Below the pieces are notes generated by a model. It saw only the letters and a program-made list of their open reading frames with translations, ran no database searches and was not told where the DNA came from. From Copromyces sp. CBS 386.78 (taxonomy: Eukaryota; Ascomycota; Sordariomycetes; Sordariales; Sordariaceae), in assembly GCA_030685235.1 (NCBI GenBank), contig MU839089.1:543800-607799 (forward strand): DNA of 64,000 bases, given 5' to 3'. This document shows, piece by piece, positions 10,480-22,791 of this stretch (within the stretch, counting starts at the first letter, position 1; each line of letters opens with the position of its first letter). Made by a program: the position numbers and the translations under genes.

Positions 10480-12338
10480 ATGAGGTTCAACGTAGCTGCC
10501 GCTGCCGCCAGCGCCGCCCTCCTTGCCGGAGGTGTCAGCGCCGATGATGCCCAGAAGGTGCTCAAGGACGAGAGCTCCAGCACCGCCGCCGAGGCCGCCA
10601 CCTCGGTCTCCCCCGTCGAACTCCCTACCTTTACTGTAAGTAGTCGTCAATGCAGTCCATGGCCATCAGCATCACGGACAGCAGCTAACCAATGCATTCC
10701 TACAGCCTACCAAGCTCAAGGCTCCCTTCCTCGAGCAGTTCACCGATGACTGGGACGCGCGCTGGAAGCCTTCCCACGCCAAGAAGGAGACCGGCCCCGA
10801 TACCGAGGAGGAGTGGGCTTACGTCGGCGAGTGGTCTGTCGAGGAGCCCGTCGTCTACAAGGGCATGGAGGGCGACAAGGGTCTCGTTGTCAAGAACGCG
10901 GCTGCTCACCACGCCATCTCGGCCAAGTTCCCCAACAAGATCGACCCCAAGGGCAAGGATCTCGTTGTCCAGTATGAGGTCAAGCTTCAGAGTATGTCAT
11001 TCCCGCTACTATATCATACCACAGACAATGGCTAACAAACACCCTTCAGACGGCCTCGAGTGCGGTGGTGCTTACCTGAAGCTCCTCCGTGAGAACAAGG
11101 CTCTCCACCAGGACGAGTTTTCCAACACCACTCCCTACGTCATCATGTTCGGTCCCGACAAGTGCGGCCACACCAACAAGGTGCACTTCATCTTTAACCA
11201 CAAGAACCCTAAGACGGGCGAGTATGAGGAGAAGCATCTCAGCTCTCCCCCGTCGGCCAAGATTGTCAAGACCACCGAGCTCTACACGCTCATCGTCCAC
11301 CCCAACAACACGTACCTCATCCAGCAGGATGGCGAGACCGTCAAGGAGGGCAGCCTCCTCGAGGACTTTGTTCCCTCGGTCAACCCCGAGGCCGAGATTG
11401 AGGACCCCAACGACACCAAGCCTGAGGACTGGGTTGATCAGGCCCGTATCGCCGACCCCGATGCCAAGAAGCCCGAGGACTGGGATGAGGATGCCCCGTA
11501 CGAGATTGTCGATGAGGAGGCTACCATGCCCGAGGACTGGCTCGTTGATGAGCCCCAGACCATTCCCGACCCTGAGGCCCAGAAGCCTGAGGACTGGGAT
11601 GATGAGGAGGACGGTGACTGGATCGCCCCTACCGTTCCCAACCCCAAGTGCTTCGAGGTTTCTGGTTGCGGCCCCTGGACTAAGCCCATGAAGCAGAACC
11701 CCGACTACAAGGGCATCTGGAGCGCTCCTCTCATTGACAACCCCGCCTACAAGGGACCCTGGGCTCCTCGCAAGATCGCCAACCCCGACTACTATGAGGA
11801 CAAGACCCCCGCCAACTTCGAGCCCATGGGCGCTATTGGCTTCGAGATCTGGACCATGCAGAACAACATTCTCTTCGACAACATCTACATTGGTCACTCG
11901 GTTGAGGATGCCAAGGCTCTCGCTGACGAGACTTTCTTCAAGAAGCACCCCGTCGAGGAGAAGCTCGAGGAGGCTGAGAAGCCCAAGGTTGAGGAGAACA
12001 AGCCTTCTTCCCCCAACGACCTCAAGTTCACCGAGGACCCCGTTACCTACATCAAGGAGAAGGTTGACCTCTTTGTGACCATCGCCAAGAAGGACCCCGT
12101 TGAGGCTATCAAGTTCGTTCCTGAGGTTGCTGGTGGCGCTGCCGCCCTCCTCGTTACCTTTATTGCCATCCTCGCTTCTCTCGTCTCTGGCGGCAGCGCT
12201 CCTGCTCCCGTCAAGAAGGCCGCTAAGGATGTCAAGGAGAAGGCCAAGGACGCCAAGGACAAGGCCGCCGAGGCTGTTGCCACTGGCGCTGAGAAGGCCA
12301 AGGAGGCTACCAAGCGCAACACGCGCAGCCAGTCGTAA
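10480..12338 (+). CDS. cnx1: Calnexin, ER membrane lectin chaperone
   Basis: Three exons (10480-10635, 10706-10991, 11050-12338) encode 576 residues. The signal peptide covers about residues 1-21 ([21 protein letters not shown]). The lumenal lectin domain includes [12 protein letters not shown] and the MFGPDKCG and FIFNHKNP segments. The P-domain, about residues 264-400, shows type 1 repeats ([36 protein letters not shown]) and then type 2 repeats ([25 protein letters not shown]). One transmembrane segment at about residues 503-530 is followed by a Lys/Ala/Glu-rich cytosolic tail without a di-lysine ER signal at the extreme end. The protein binds monoglucosylated N-glycoproteins during folding. 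Both introns have normal sites and keep phase. Identification is firm. Confidence 0.97.
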
Positions 12339-13266
12339 GCAGACAGAAGTGTGGAGTGAGGAAGTTGGGGAAAGGTGGGACTATCTATTAAACGGGTAAT
12401 AAAAGGAGTTTGAGATAGTTGGAAGAGGAAGAGAAGAGAAGCAAAGTACAGGATCACCTAAATCTAGTTGGGTGTTTTGTTTGACGTGACATGAAATTCA
12501 TATTTTAGCTCTGAAGCGATATACCGGGCCTGGGTATAGTTGGCCCAAAAGGTCTCTTTGTGGTTTGGGTTCACCAGTTTTGGAAGTGCTCGATTCGATA
12601 TTTTCGGAGTATCAAAGGGGGCGCAACACTGTATTCTATCTAGGTCTTGACACGATACTTTTTTGCAATTATCTGAAGCAGTTAAGCAATGTGGAGTGTT
12701 GAATGTGATGGCGTCGTCTCGACTGATAGTGACAATGGACTCCTCAGGCTCAACTGGGCTGACTTTGGCTGGGATGTGCCTGATGACTGATCGCCGTGGC
12801 CAGGACAGGGAGAGGCACGGAAAAGGTCATTGGTTGGTCGGCAGGCGGCGGCTTATTCACTGCAAGAAAGAACCATCTCCACCTCTCCGCACTCCCCCGC
12901 ACGGCGGCATGCTTGCGCTAGGACGACAGTGGCAGTTTGTATCATGGTCCCTGCCTTGTACGTAACCGGGCGACCCCAATGGACACGATAAACCGAGATG
13001 GTCAAGCCGGGAACACAGTTCGCCTCGGGCTAACGGTTGGTTTGGAAAGGGGAAAGCGGTATCAGTCCGTGTCTGATAAAAGGGCATCGTGGCCAGTCCT
13101 GCACCGAGACCTCATCTCTTTGCTCGCTGTCGTTGATCCAACCAGTCAGCAGACACATCGGGTAATACCAGACAACACCAACAAACTACGTCCACGGCTC
13201 TGAAAAGAGACTGCCGTCGTGCCGTGGTTGCATTTCCTCTTTTTCTCCAGGACTTCTTCCTCAACA
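12339..13266. other. Intergenic
   Basis: About 0.9 kb holding the calnexin 3' UTR and the promoter and leader of the dehydrogenase gene. Nothing else recognisable was seen. Confidence 0.5.
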
Positions 13267-15024
13267 ATGCAGCGCCTCACCTCTCGGGGTCTCCTCTCAG
13301 CGTCTGCCTCTGCCGCTGGTCGTCGCCTCGCCTCCACCAGTTCACGCAGAGCAGTATCACCACTTCTGCTCTCCTCCGCCTCTCCGATGTCGTCCCCCGT
13401 CAAGACCGCTTCCGCCACCGCGGCCCGAAGGATACATGCCACCGCCAGCCACCTCCGTCCCGCCGCCGCTGCTCTAGAGACCACGGCGAGCAGCTATCCT
13501 ACCACGCACGACAAGATCGCCGACGTCAAGGACACTCCTTGGTTCATCAACAACCAGTTCGTCGCCTCCTCCACCACCCAGTACATCGACCTCCACGATC
13601 CCGCCACCAACAACCTCGTCACCCGCGTGCCCCAGAACACCGATGAGGAGCTCAAGGCCGCCGTCGACTCGGCCCAGAAGGCCTTTGAGTCTTGGAAGGA
13701 CACCACCGTCCTCCACCGCCAGGCCATCATGTTCAAGTTCGTCTCCCTCATCCGTGAGAACTGGGACCGTCTTGCCGCCAGCATCACGCTCGAGCAAGGC
13801 AAGACCTTTGCCGACGCCAAGGGCGACGTGCTCCGCGGTCTGCAAGTCGCCGAGGCCGCCTGCGGTGCTCCCGAGCTTCTCAAGGGCGAGCTCCTCGAGG
13901 TAGCCAAGGACATGGAAACGCGCACCTACCGGGAACCGCTCGGCGTCGTGGCCGCCATCTGCCCCTTCAACTTCCCCGCCATGATCCCGCTCTGGTGCAT
14001 CCCCATCGCCACCGTGACGGGCAACACCCTGATCCTCAAGCCTTCGGAGCGCGACCCCGGCGCGGCCATGATCCTCGCCGAACTCGTCCAGAAGGCCGGA
14101 TTCCCCGAGGGAGTTGTCAACATCGTCCACGGCGCCCACCGCACCGTCAACTTCATCCTCGACGAGCCCGCCATCAAGGCCATCTCCTTCGTCGGCGGCA
14201 ACAAAGCAGGCGAGTACATCTTCTCGCGCGGCTCCGCCAACGGCAAGCGCGTGCAGGCCAACTTGGGAGCCAAGAACCACGCCGCCGTCCTGCCAGACTG
14301 CAACAAGAACCAATTCCTCAACGCCGTGGTGGGCGCGGCTTTCGGCGCCGCCGGCCAGCGCTGCATGGCTTTGTCTACCCTCGTCATGGTCGGCGAAACC
14401 AAGAACTGGCTCCCCGAGCTCGCCGAGCGCGCCAAGACTCTCAACGTCAACGGCGGCTTTGAGGAAGGCGCCGACCTCGGCCCCGTTATCAGCCCGCAAA
14501 GCAAAGAGCGCATCGAATCCCTGATCGCTTCAGCCGAGCAAGAAGGCGCCACCATCCTTCTCGATGGCCGGGGTTACAAACCCGCCAAGTATCCCAACGG
14601 CAACTGGATCGCGCCGACCATCATCTCCAACGTTACCCCAAGCATGAGGTGCTATCGTGAAGAAATCTTCGGCCCCGTTCTTGTGTGTCTAAACGTGGAA
14701 ACCCTAGACGACGCCATCGACCTGATCAACAACAACGAGTACGGCAACGGCGTCGCCATCTTTACCCGGTCGGGCCCCACGGCCGAGACCTTCAGGAAGA
14801 GAATCGAGGCTGGACAGGTGGGCATTAATGTGCCTATTCCAGTGCCGCTTCCCATGTTCAGTTTCACGGGAAATAAGAAGAGTATTGCGGGCGGAGGAGC
14901 GAGCACGTTTTACGGAAAGCCGGGAGTGAATTTTTATACGCAGTTGAAGACTGTTACGGCGCATTGGGCGGCGCAGGACGCGATTGAGAGGAAGGCGGAT
15001 GTTGCTATGCCTACTCATTCGTAG
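13267..15024 (+). CDS. mmsA: Methylmalonate-semialdehyde dehydrogenase, mitochondrial
   Basis: A single intronless frame of 585 residues. The first 60 or so residues are rich in Arg, Ser and Ala with no acidic residues, a mitochondrial targeting sequence. The rest is a complete CoA-acylating ALDH6 family enzyme, oxidising methylmalonate and malonate semialdehydes in valine and pyrimidine catabolism. Visible motifs are [37 protein letters not shown], the catalytic cysteine in AGQRCMA (Cys366), [16 protein letters not shown] and REEIFGPVL. The ATG follows CAACA, a good fungal context. The frame extends 16 codons upstream only from a GTG, so I use the ATG. It is longer than the animal enzyme (about 535) because of the leader. 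Confidence 0.95.
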   Translation: MQRLTSRGLLSASASAAGRRLASTSSRRAVSPLLLSSASPMSSPVKTASATAARRIHATASHLRPAAAALETTASSYPTTHDKIADVKDTPWFINNQFVASSTTQYIDLHDPATNNLVTRVPQNTDEELKAAVDSAQKAFESWKDTTVLHRQAIMFKFVSLIRENWDRLAASITLEQGKTFADAKGDVLRGLQVAEAACGAPELLKGELLEVAKDMETRTYREPLGVVAAICPFNFPAMIPLWCIPIATVTGNTLILKPSERDPGAAMILAELVQKAGFPEGVVNIVHGAHRTVNFILDEPAIKAISFVGGNKAGEYIFSRGSANGKRVQANLGAKNHAAVLPDCNKNQFLNAVVGAAFGAAGQRCMALSTLVMVGETKNWLPELAERAKTLNVNGGFEEGADLGPVISPQSKERIESLIASAEQEGATILLDGRGYKPAKYPNGNWIAPTIISNVTPSMRCYREEIFGPVLVCLNVETLDDAIDLINNNEYGNGVAIFTRSGPTAETFRKRIEAGQVGINVPIPVPLPMFSFTGNKKSIAGGGASTFYGKPGVNFYTQLKTVTAHWAAQDAIERKADVAMPTHS

Positions 15025-15379
15025 GTTTAAGGGGAATGAGGGAAGGGGGCATAGTTTGTATATCTAGGTACAAGTATAGCTGGGAGGATGGGTTGTGTAG
15101 TGTATCTAGGCGTAGCTGGGAAGATGGGTTATGAGTTGTGTTTCGAAATAGCAAGCAAGCCAGCAGTCAGTTTTGGATTCACTTTTCCGCGAATGCGATA
15201 TTAACCCCAGGCCAGTCTAGAGGTAGGTACATCTACATCCAGATAACGGTCAATTCCGCTTACTTGAAGGCCTTTGGAGCAGTTTTCTTTTCACCATCCT
15301 CTTCATCCACTTCTCCCTCATTATACTCAAGTTCCTGGTTTCACCAGTCCCAGCCATTACCACGAGCCTTCACGGGCTC
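15025..15379. other. 3' UTR and intergenic
   Basis: Contains a repeated TATCTAGG...TAGCTGGGA...GATGGGTT motif at about 15060-15130, probably in the dehydrogenase 3' UTR. No gene. Confidence 0.4.
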
Positions 15380-16013
15380 CAACCATCGCCATCGGCAAGG
15401 GACTGCGGGGCACCGCGAAAGAGGGCTGGTATCTCAAGTTATCAAAGGCTAACCGCGAGTGGGAGCCCCTCAAGAAACAATTCTTGACGAAATTCAAACT
15501 TCGCACCACGGACTATGACTGGAAGACAGGTCATCAAGTCAACGCTTTCCGTCGAAAGAGGGGGCGAGACTACCGAAGCGTACGTGGACAGAGCCACCGA
15601 GCTGTCATACAAATGCAACGAGTTGCAACTCAAGGAGCTTCGTGATCGGTTCTATACCCGACTAAGACTTGCCGACAACCAAGAACCGGCTGACATCAGA
15701 CTGCTGGAACGCGTCTGAGATCGACTTTATTGAGATCATGGACGAAGCCTATAACCGCTGCCTTGAGAGAGAAGGCCCACAGTCATTTTGAGATAACTTT
15801 GAGCTCGCTCGGGTGGCAGGGGCTTATAGACACACCGGAGAGTACGGCGCCCTTTCCTCGAGACTTTGGGAGGCTGTACTTAACAAGGATGATTTAATAA
15901 CTCGGACCCGATTCATCCTTCGACTGTTGAAATATAAGGCAGAATTAGAGGGAAGAGGGATTTGGAGCCGTTCTCATACTTACGGACAAAACATTTCCAA
16001 TCCGGACGACTGA
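15380..16013 (+). pseudogene. Degraded retrotransposon Gag-like relic
   Basis: Coding-like sequence is spread over at least two frames. The first block has the W-x2-L-x3-F-x3-F pattern of retrotransposon Gag (EWEPLKKQFLTKFK). A frame shift near 15515-15545 leads into a block with IKSTLSVERGGETTEAYVDR and ELRDRFYTRL, again Gag-like. A further frame continues with an acidic, Tyr-containing stretch broken by a TGA at about 15789 and ends near 16013. No pol domains, long terminal repeats or zinc knuckle are visible. I interpret it as a fragment of an LTR-element gag, possibly Ty3/gypsy type; a decayed cellular Gag-like gene is possible. Confidence 0.42.
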
Positions 16014-16758
16014 TCTTGTGACAGTGGCTCATATAGATGGGACACATGAACACCATTTACGACTTGATACAAATTACGCCTCGGATGAAATGAGAGAAAA
16101 GTAGGTATGACATCCGTTCCGAAATTCAAAGGCGAGCAACTCGGGGGAAACACCGACCGACCGCAACGCCCATCATCATCATCGTCAAATGCGACGAGGA
16201 GGACCGAAAGTGGGAGATCCGACCTGGTTCCGCCGGGTGGTGGTGCAAATATATGTATCCTCAAAACAGTGAGTGTTCTCTCGTGAGGATAGACCGACTG
16301 CACATGTTAGCTCACTCCTGGGCCAGAGACAGACAGACTGGACATCCCAGCCAAACCATTAGAGGTATGGATTCACCGAAAAGGGAGCTCTCCGCTCGAT
16401 GCATTCCATTATCTTTGAATCTATACATACCTACCCAAAAGATCTCACCCGGAAGATCTAGTTCTGCTACCGAACGGGCCAAACCGATCCCGCACGGCCT
16501 CGCACTGCACTGAACGAACACGCACCTCCGATAGATAGCTGTTGGTATTAGTCTATATACCGTGAAGCTTACCTTCTAGGTACTCACCTACATTATCACA
16601 ACCGCTCTACTTCACTTGTGAGGGTACCTTATCAAAATACAATTTTGCCCCTAAAACACAAATCAACAAATACACTACACTACACTTGATAAATCCAGCG
16701 GTATTACATGTCATGTGGACAATGTTAGACACCTAAGGTAGCAAACTCCTCCAGTCCT
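16014..16758. other. Intergenic
   Basis: No gene supported. The sequence becomes C/T-rich towards the right, where the duplicated segment starts. Confidence 0.4.
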
Positions 16759-17779
16759 CCCCTCATCTTCGCCTTTTTTCCCTCCATCTATCTATCTCTT
16801 CCATCACACCACTGTCACCACACCAAGCCAGACTACCTTACCTTACTCGACAACATACATACATACATACATGTACCAACCACACCCCGACCAGCCCTCA
16901 CTTCCAAGTTCCAAGTTCCAAACACCTTCCTTAAAAGAAAAGGACATTAGTCTAGAGCTTCATTCATCCTTAAAGCACATGCAAAGCCAGACAGGCAGGA
17001 CCTGATTCTCTTCTCGTCAAGAGATCCACACTCCACACTCCACCTTTGCCTGGTCAATCATCCCCCATCCCCCTTTATATTCGCAAATCTCCCGCTCCAG
17101 CGCGCTTGACGACGTAATAATCGGCTTTTCGGCGGCGGCGGCGGCGGCGGTGGGAGGAGGATTGGGCGCGGCGGCGGACTTGGAGGAGGCGGCGGGTCGG
17201 GGTGTGGTATTTGTTGTTGTTGTTGGATGTAGAGGTAGTTGTGTTTTTGTGGTCTGTGGATTACATGTATGTCCGGGTGGCTATGTTGATGTTGGTGTTG
17301 GTGTTGGTCTTCTGAGAATGAGATGCCACTTGGTGACGGCGGCGACGGCGGCGGCGTGGTTGCGGTTGTTGATTTGGCTGCCGCTAAAGAGGATGAGGAT
17401 GAGGATGAAGAGGATGAAGAGGATGAAGAGGGATGATAAACAGCTTGAGGGTGATGAACATGAAGAGGAGGATGCGGTATTAGATAATGTGATGGGGGGA
17501 CTTGTTGCCGATGACATGGACATGGAGATGGAGAAGTGCGGGCTGATAACTTGAATGACAGGGGTGATGAGTTTGATGCCTTCTTCTTCTTCTTCTTCTT
17601 CTTCTTCTTCACATGCCAGTGGACGACATGGAGGAAGTGATGGAGGAGGAGGTGGAGTGGTTGAGGTTGTTTGCTCCGTGGAGATCTTGATGGAAGTGGT
17701 GGTTGGTTGACAGTGAGGAGTACATGTAACCTGTACCTGAAGGCGAACCTGAAGGCGAAGATTGAGAAGAGGAAGACAT
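16759..17779 (-). pseudogene. Frame-broken copy of the bZIP-like gene at 63.3 kb
   Basis: Read on the minus strand, 17213 down to 16759 aligns with 63597-64000: the Arg-rich coding block, the end of the frame, and some 200 bases of 3' flank including TTGGAACTTGGAAGTGAGGG and GGTTGGTACATGTATG. Against the intact copy the coding part has extra bases (GCG to GCGCG, GAGATT to GAGATTT, ATATAAGG to ATATAAAGG) that break the frame, an expanded CCG run, and several G-to-A changes. Upstream, to an ATG at 17779, lies low-complexity sequence (Ser-, His-, Gln-, Pro-rich in various frames) whose relation to the other copy is weak. A transcribed gene with another exon structure cannot be excluded. Confidence 0.6.
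17581..17610. repeat. (TTC)n/(GAA)n microsatellite
   Basis: Ten TTC units, inside the broken bZIP-like locus. Confidence 0.9.
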
Positions 17780-19236
17780 CGTTGAAGGTAGGTATTGAAA
17801 AAGTTCGGACCAAGTAGTCTAGACGTCATGTGTGTAGGCCAGGCCAGGCCAAGCTTTATATTTTCAGACTTTGATCAACGTAATCTTCCATAGAGCAGAG
17901 CAGAGCAGAGTAGTTGTAGAGAAGTCAAAGTTATTTAGGAGCTCAAGATCTTGTTTTGTTTTCAACACAACAACAAACGGGCAAGAGGAAATGGAAATGG
18001 AAAAGAACATACAAATCTTCGAGACGGGCATATAGCCATTGCAGGTATGTAGTTAGGTACATTAAATGCCGTGGTCAAATGATTTGATCATCGGGGACAT
18101 TCCACCGATCGATCACCAAGAGCAACCAACTCAAACGACCGAAAGAGAGAACAGAACCTCGATGAAGAAAGACACTCCTCAACAAGTCACCCCGACCTAG
18201 ACTACCGTGAATCCAGTCCAACATCGAGTCATCAAATCAAGTCTCCGAGTGCCAGCCACTCTTGACTTCCATTGACACCTCACCTTTGCGTTGCTGCCGT
18301 GAGACATACAAAGTCTCCGCTTGATGGAGGATAGAGGTATGGAGGTAATTCCGCCCTTGTCAGTCACTTCACTGACACAGCTGACTGACATCTGCCATTA
18401 AAACCAAACTCAAATCAAGATTTAAAACTCAAATACCATCCTACCATCCTGTCCACCACCAGTTCAAAGTCATCAAAGTAGTAGAATAGTAAACCGCCTT
18501 GCCAATCTGTCTGTCATCCATCCCCATCTCTCAGACCTGCACCTCCCAAAGCGGATAAGAACCTTGACGGCCCCGGGATTGCGGATCCATCCATCCATCC
18601 ATCCAACCCCAGGGCCAAAAGTTCCACTTCCTCGCTTGGTTGGTGTTGACAAATACTCGTGATGCAACGCTGCGATGGGTCAATGCTAGGCTACCTTACC
18701 TCAACCGGGATGGGATTTGGGTTAAGTATCAATATGTATCAATATCTTGCCTCAATTCGTTCGCTAGGTAGATAGGTAGAGTTTTGTTTGTTTGTTTGGC
18801 TTTACTTCTTCGCTGCTAGCGCTGCTTCATCCTCCGAATAACCGCAACCACAACTCAAAAACTAATTCTTCGATCCATCCATCCACCTATGGTATATCCT
18901 CCTCTTCATCCTATATGCTGTCTCCTCCATCCGTTTCACCCCTGCCCTTCCTCCTATCAATTCTTCGCTGATCCCTTGCTATACCCTTATAATCCCGACC
19001 AAAGAAAAAAAAGAGTTAATTTTCCGACCCTCATCCTTTTTCCTTTTTCCTTTTCCATTCCCTTTTTTTCCCTTTTTTCCCTCCCAAACGCCATAAGTGA
19101 CGAAGGCGATGCGCTTTCCCACCCACCCCTTTCGCCATGCAGACAGAACAAAACAGAACAATGAAAAAAAAAAAAAAAAAGAAATAATGCCCATCTTCCA
19201 CATTCACCCAACGCTCTTCAAGCCTTTGAAGTCCTC
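17780..19236. other. Intergenic with homopolymer tract
   Basis: No gene supported. It holds an ATCC tetranucleotide run at about 18586-18605, an A17 tract at 19164-19180 and pyrimidine-rich stretches. The right end is the RRN3 3' UTR. Confidence 0.45.
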
Positions 19237-21472
19237 CTAAGTCCTCCGAAAACTCCCATGATACCTAATCTCCTCTTCTTCCCCATCCGTGCTCTCCTCA
19301 TCACCCTCAGCATGTTCCACGTCCCCACCCTCCTCATCACTCTCATAATCGCTCGCATCCCCAATCTCGCCCATCCCACCCTCACTGACATCATCATCGT
19401 CGTCGTCGTCATCCTCACTATCACTATCATCATCACCGCCCTTCTCAAGCACAGCAATACTCCTCCACTCGACATAATTCTTGTCCAAATCCAACCACCT
19501 CTTCGCCACCGGTAGCTGGAAGGGGTCAAAGGGGAAGCAAGCCTCGATGTGCGTCCAGTTCTCGTGGTCGAATTCGAAGCCCGAGTCGCGGAGGGCGCCG
19601 CCGGTGGCATAGGAAGAGGTGAAGAATTGCGAGAGGTGGATGGTCTTGTTCTTTTCGATTTGCGGGTAAATGTAGATTAGGCGGAGGTGGTGGGAGAGAC
19701 GGGCGAACTCGTCGACGATTATGGGGGAGCAGCATTTTAGGGGCTGTTTTTCGGGAGTATCTGGTTAGTAAACGTGCCCTCGTGCCTTAAAAAGGGTGGA
19801 TGGACGGAAGACTCACATTAAGTTTACTCGCAATATTCACCTGCAACCTCTGCCTCAAGCCCTTCATCCACGGCAAATCCTGCCCCAAAAAGCTGGCCGG
19901 GTCGTCCCAGTCAAAGGTCGCGGGGACCTCGTCCCGATAGATCAGGTCCCGCCAGCGGAAGCAAAAGATGTACAGCAACCCCTGAAAGTAGGCATAATAC
20001 TGACTATAGCGCCGGATGTCCGGTCCGCGGCAGCTGGTGTGGGTGTTTCTGTAGTGATCGATGTAGTCCAGAAAAGTCTGCGCAATCAGCTGCACCTGCT
20101 CGCTCTGCACGCGGGCTCCTCGCGCCGTGAAGGAGGCCAGGTAGGCGACAGCCGCTTGCTTGACTACGGGTGCGCGATTGGATTGGAAGGCGATGTTGAA
20201 CAAAGTGCCGATGAACATCTCCATTAGCCGGTTGGACTTCATGGCGAACTTGAAGAGGAGGTATTGCGTGTGGCGCGATTTGAGGTGGGGGAGGATGACG
20301 TTGACGAAGTCGGTTAGGAGGTCTTCGAATATTGCGACTGCCTCTGGGCTATCGGGGTCGGCGAAGACGGGGTCATAGATGGAGAAGAGGAGGTCGAGGA
20401 TTGCGTCCATGGTTTCGAGTTTGCTTTTTAGTAGGAGAATCCGCCGCGTTTGCTCGTCGCTTTCCTCCTCGTCTTCGTCGTCCGAATCGGCGTCGCTCAT
20501 GGCATCGTCGTCCTCGTCGTCGCTCTTAGCGTTCGAGGCTTCGAGTTGTCGTAGAACCGCCCGTGTGGTCTCGTCATCATCGTTCTCCAGATCGAGTGTC
20601 ATTTCGACGTCCAGCTTTACCAACCGCGAGAGTATCAGCTCCATTATGTCCCGTTCCAAATCCGGCTTGTCCGCTTTTAGCCTGAGCAGGTGATCGATGT
20701 ATTCCATATGTCTCGTCTTTGACTCTTCGGTATGTGGGAAGTTGTGCGTTACGATGTCGAGGATCATCGGTCGTGCGTCGGCGTAGAGCTCGAGGAGGTA
20801 TTTCAGACCGAGATGTAGCCGTTCTTTCTTGGTCTCGCTATCGACAGGCGGGAACCCCGGTACGACTTCTACGGTCGAGGATCGTGTGTCTGTGAACTTG
20901 TCGACCATCATCGAGAGTGCTTGTTGCCTGAAAGACACCTTTGCAGACAAGGCTGCCAGTAGCTGAATGTACGCCCGTGCAAAAACATCGTCCCTGTCCA
21001 GCCATGTGCAACTGAGCACCGCCCGTATAAGCCCCGAACACGATCTATCCAGCAATGGTGCATGGCTGGTCAACGCGACGACGTAAACCTGGAGGTCTTG
21101 TGGTTGTGGTGCATCGGCATCTTCCTCTTCGACAATTGTTCGCTTCGGGCTGGGGCAAAAGATTTCTTTCAGACCATCGTAATCCTCGTCGTCTCCACGG
21201 GCATGACCCTCGAGGGCCTGCTTGACCTCGCGTTTTGCGTCGTCCAACGTCTTGCCACCGAACTCCTTGATCATGTTGAGCTTGTCGTTGAACATGACGG
21301 TTTTCCTCTTCTTGACGGGGCTGCTGCCTGGTAGGCCGTCGCTGCTCTCGCCGTCCTCTTCCCTGGGCCTCCTCCCGAGCACTGTGGACGGCTTTCGTAG
21401 GATGGACTTGATGGCGGATGAAGTAAGCGGGGTTGCCTGCGATCGGGTCGCGACCGGAGTGAGAGTTGTCAT
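19237..21472 (-). CDS. rrn3: RNA polymerase I transcription initiation factor RRN3
   Basis: Exon 1 runs 21472-19817 and exon 2 19743-19237, giving 720 residues, as expected for fungal Rrn3. The 73-nt intron has a GTGAGT donor and an ACAG acceptor and keeps phase. Rrn3 (human TIF-IA) binds RNA polymerase I and recruits it to rDNA promoters through core factor. The helical-repeat body includes LDRSCSGLIRAVLSC, LKYLLELYADARPMILDIV, LLKSKLETMDAILDLLFSIYD, KSRHTQYLLFKFAMKSNRLMEMF and SRYSQYYAYFQGLLYIFCFRW-type segments. An acidic Asp/Glu block interrupts the middle (about residue 330), as in other Rrn3 proteins, and the C-terminus is strongly acidic (an Asp-rich run after DDDSDSE). The N-terminus has a KKRKT basic patch. 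Confidence 0.95.
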
Positions 21473-22781
21473 GATCGAGGATGGGGGTGGGCGGATAATA
21501 TTCGCCGTTGGTCTATTATCTGGAGATTATTTTGTCGATAGGATGTGGATCCCTGGAGATGGATTTGGCCGGCAGAAAAAAATACGATGATAATTAGCGT
21601 GGTCGTGTGGTGGAAATGGGAAAGGTACGCAGTCCTCGGTCTGCTTCGTTTTCGATGTGCACGTCTTGAATGTCCAGTGATCAGGTCTCACTCCCGTGGC
21701 AGATTTGGCCAAACAACAATAGCATACTTGTCGAAATTGAGATTACAAGCAGATGAAGCGAAAGAAGGTGCGGGAGTCTCCTTGGGGCCAGTGGCATTCC
21801 GCTCTGGTCTGGTCTGGTCTTTTCTTCGTTGCTGGCCGCAAGGATACCGCTTGAAAGAGTTTGTTTACGCTGTGATGAAAAGACAAATCAATTGCGACTT
21901 TGGATGTTTTTGTCCCCATCTGTTAGTGATTGCCCCCACAGTATGGCACGTGCACGCCGGCTATGTTGGGCCGTGAATGACGCATTAGGAAGGCGGTCAC
22001 GGTGAGGTTATCGGTCTCGGTGAGTGACGCTTGATTACATAACCACTGACATCGGGGTCAACCTCCAAGTCCCCAGATTCCCATGTCATTGCCCGGCATC
22101 ATACGCATAATGGCTTAATCATACGAAGACATAGGAAATGTTCATTAGAGACATCATGACGAGTTTTAGAGTACAGGCAACAACTTCACGAGATCACACC
22201 GTTAACTTCTCCATTCTTCAGTCTATTCCTGATGTGATTGCTACTTGTTACCATGTCCAACCTGGTGGTCAAAACTCACAGAGATGCAAGATCAGCACCT
22301 CCGGCTCTCTCACCAAGAAAGACAGCAATCTCCATAACCGCTCATTGCGCCAGCTAGCCGACTAAATACCAATTTTGGTGGCCGCTCCTGTATCTTTGAA
22401 GACTAAACAAAATCCACCCCCGAGAAAAAGAAAAGCAAAAGAAAAACATGGTAATGTAAGAGAGGCCGCTGCTCATGGCCTTAAGAATCCAACAAGCAAC
22501 AACCCCATAGTTATACATACATCAGAAACTCGGTAATCGTGAGCGTGGGTATTCGTAATCCTTCCCAGTTTCAGCGGCAGGTGCATTTGTTTCACCAACC
22601 ACATGGCTTCTTCTCGGCGGCGGCGCTTGCTTGTCTTGAATCGTTGCAAACCGGATCATCGAACGTCTCAAAAGAGCAAAACGTCGTCTGGACCTGGTTT
22701 CGGGTCGTCCCCTTCATCACAAGCTTATGGAATGACTATTCGCTGCCAACGACCATAGGATCCGAAAAGCACTGCCAACGC
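21473..22781. other. Intergenic between RRN3 and HAP3
   Basis: RRN3 promoter and leader, and HAP3 3' UTR. No further gene recognised. Confidence 0.45.
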
Positions 22782-22791
22782 TTATATGGCT

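Noticed and set aside
11046..11948. Minus-strand open frame of 300 codons
   Set aside because: It lies wholly within calnexin exon 3 on the opposite strand; the low stop frequency comes from the GC-rich third positions of the real gene.
13474..14499. Minus-strand open frame of 341 codons
   Set aside because: It is the antisense of the methylmalonate-semialdehyde dehydrogenase coding sequence.
17058..17813. Long Pro/Ser/His/Gln-rich open frame on the minus strand
   Set aside because: Compositional artefact of simple repeats; the only part with a clear relation is the duplicated bZIP-like block, which is in broken frames.
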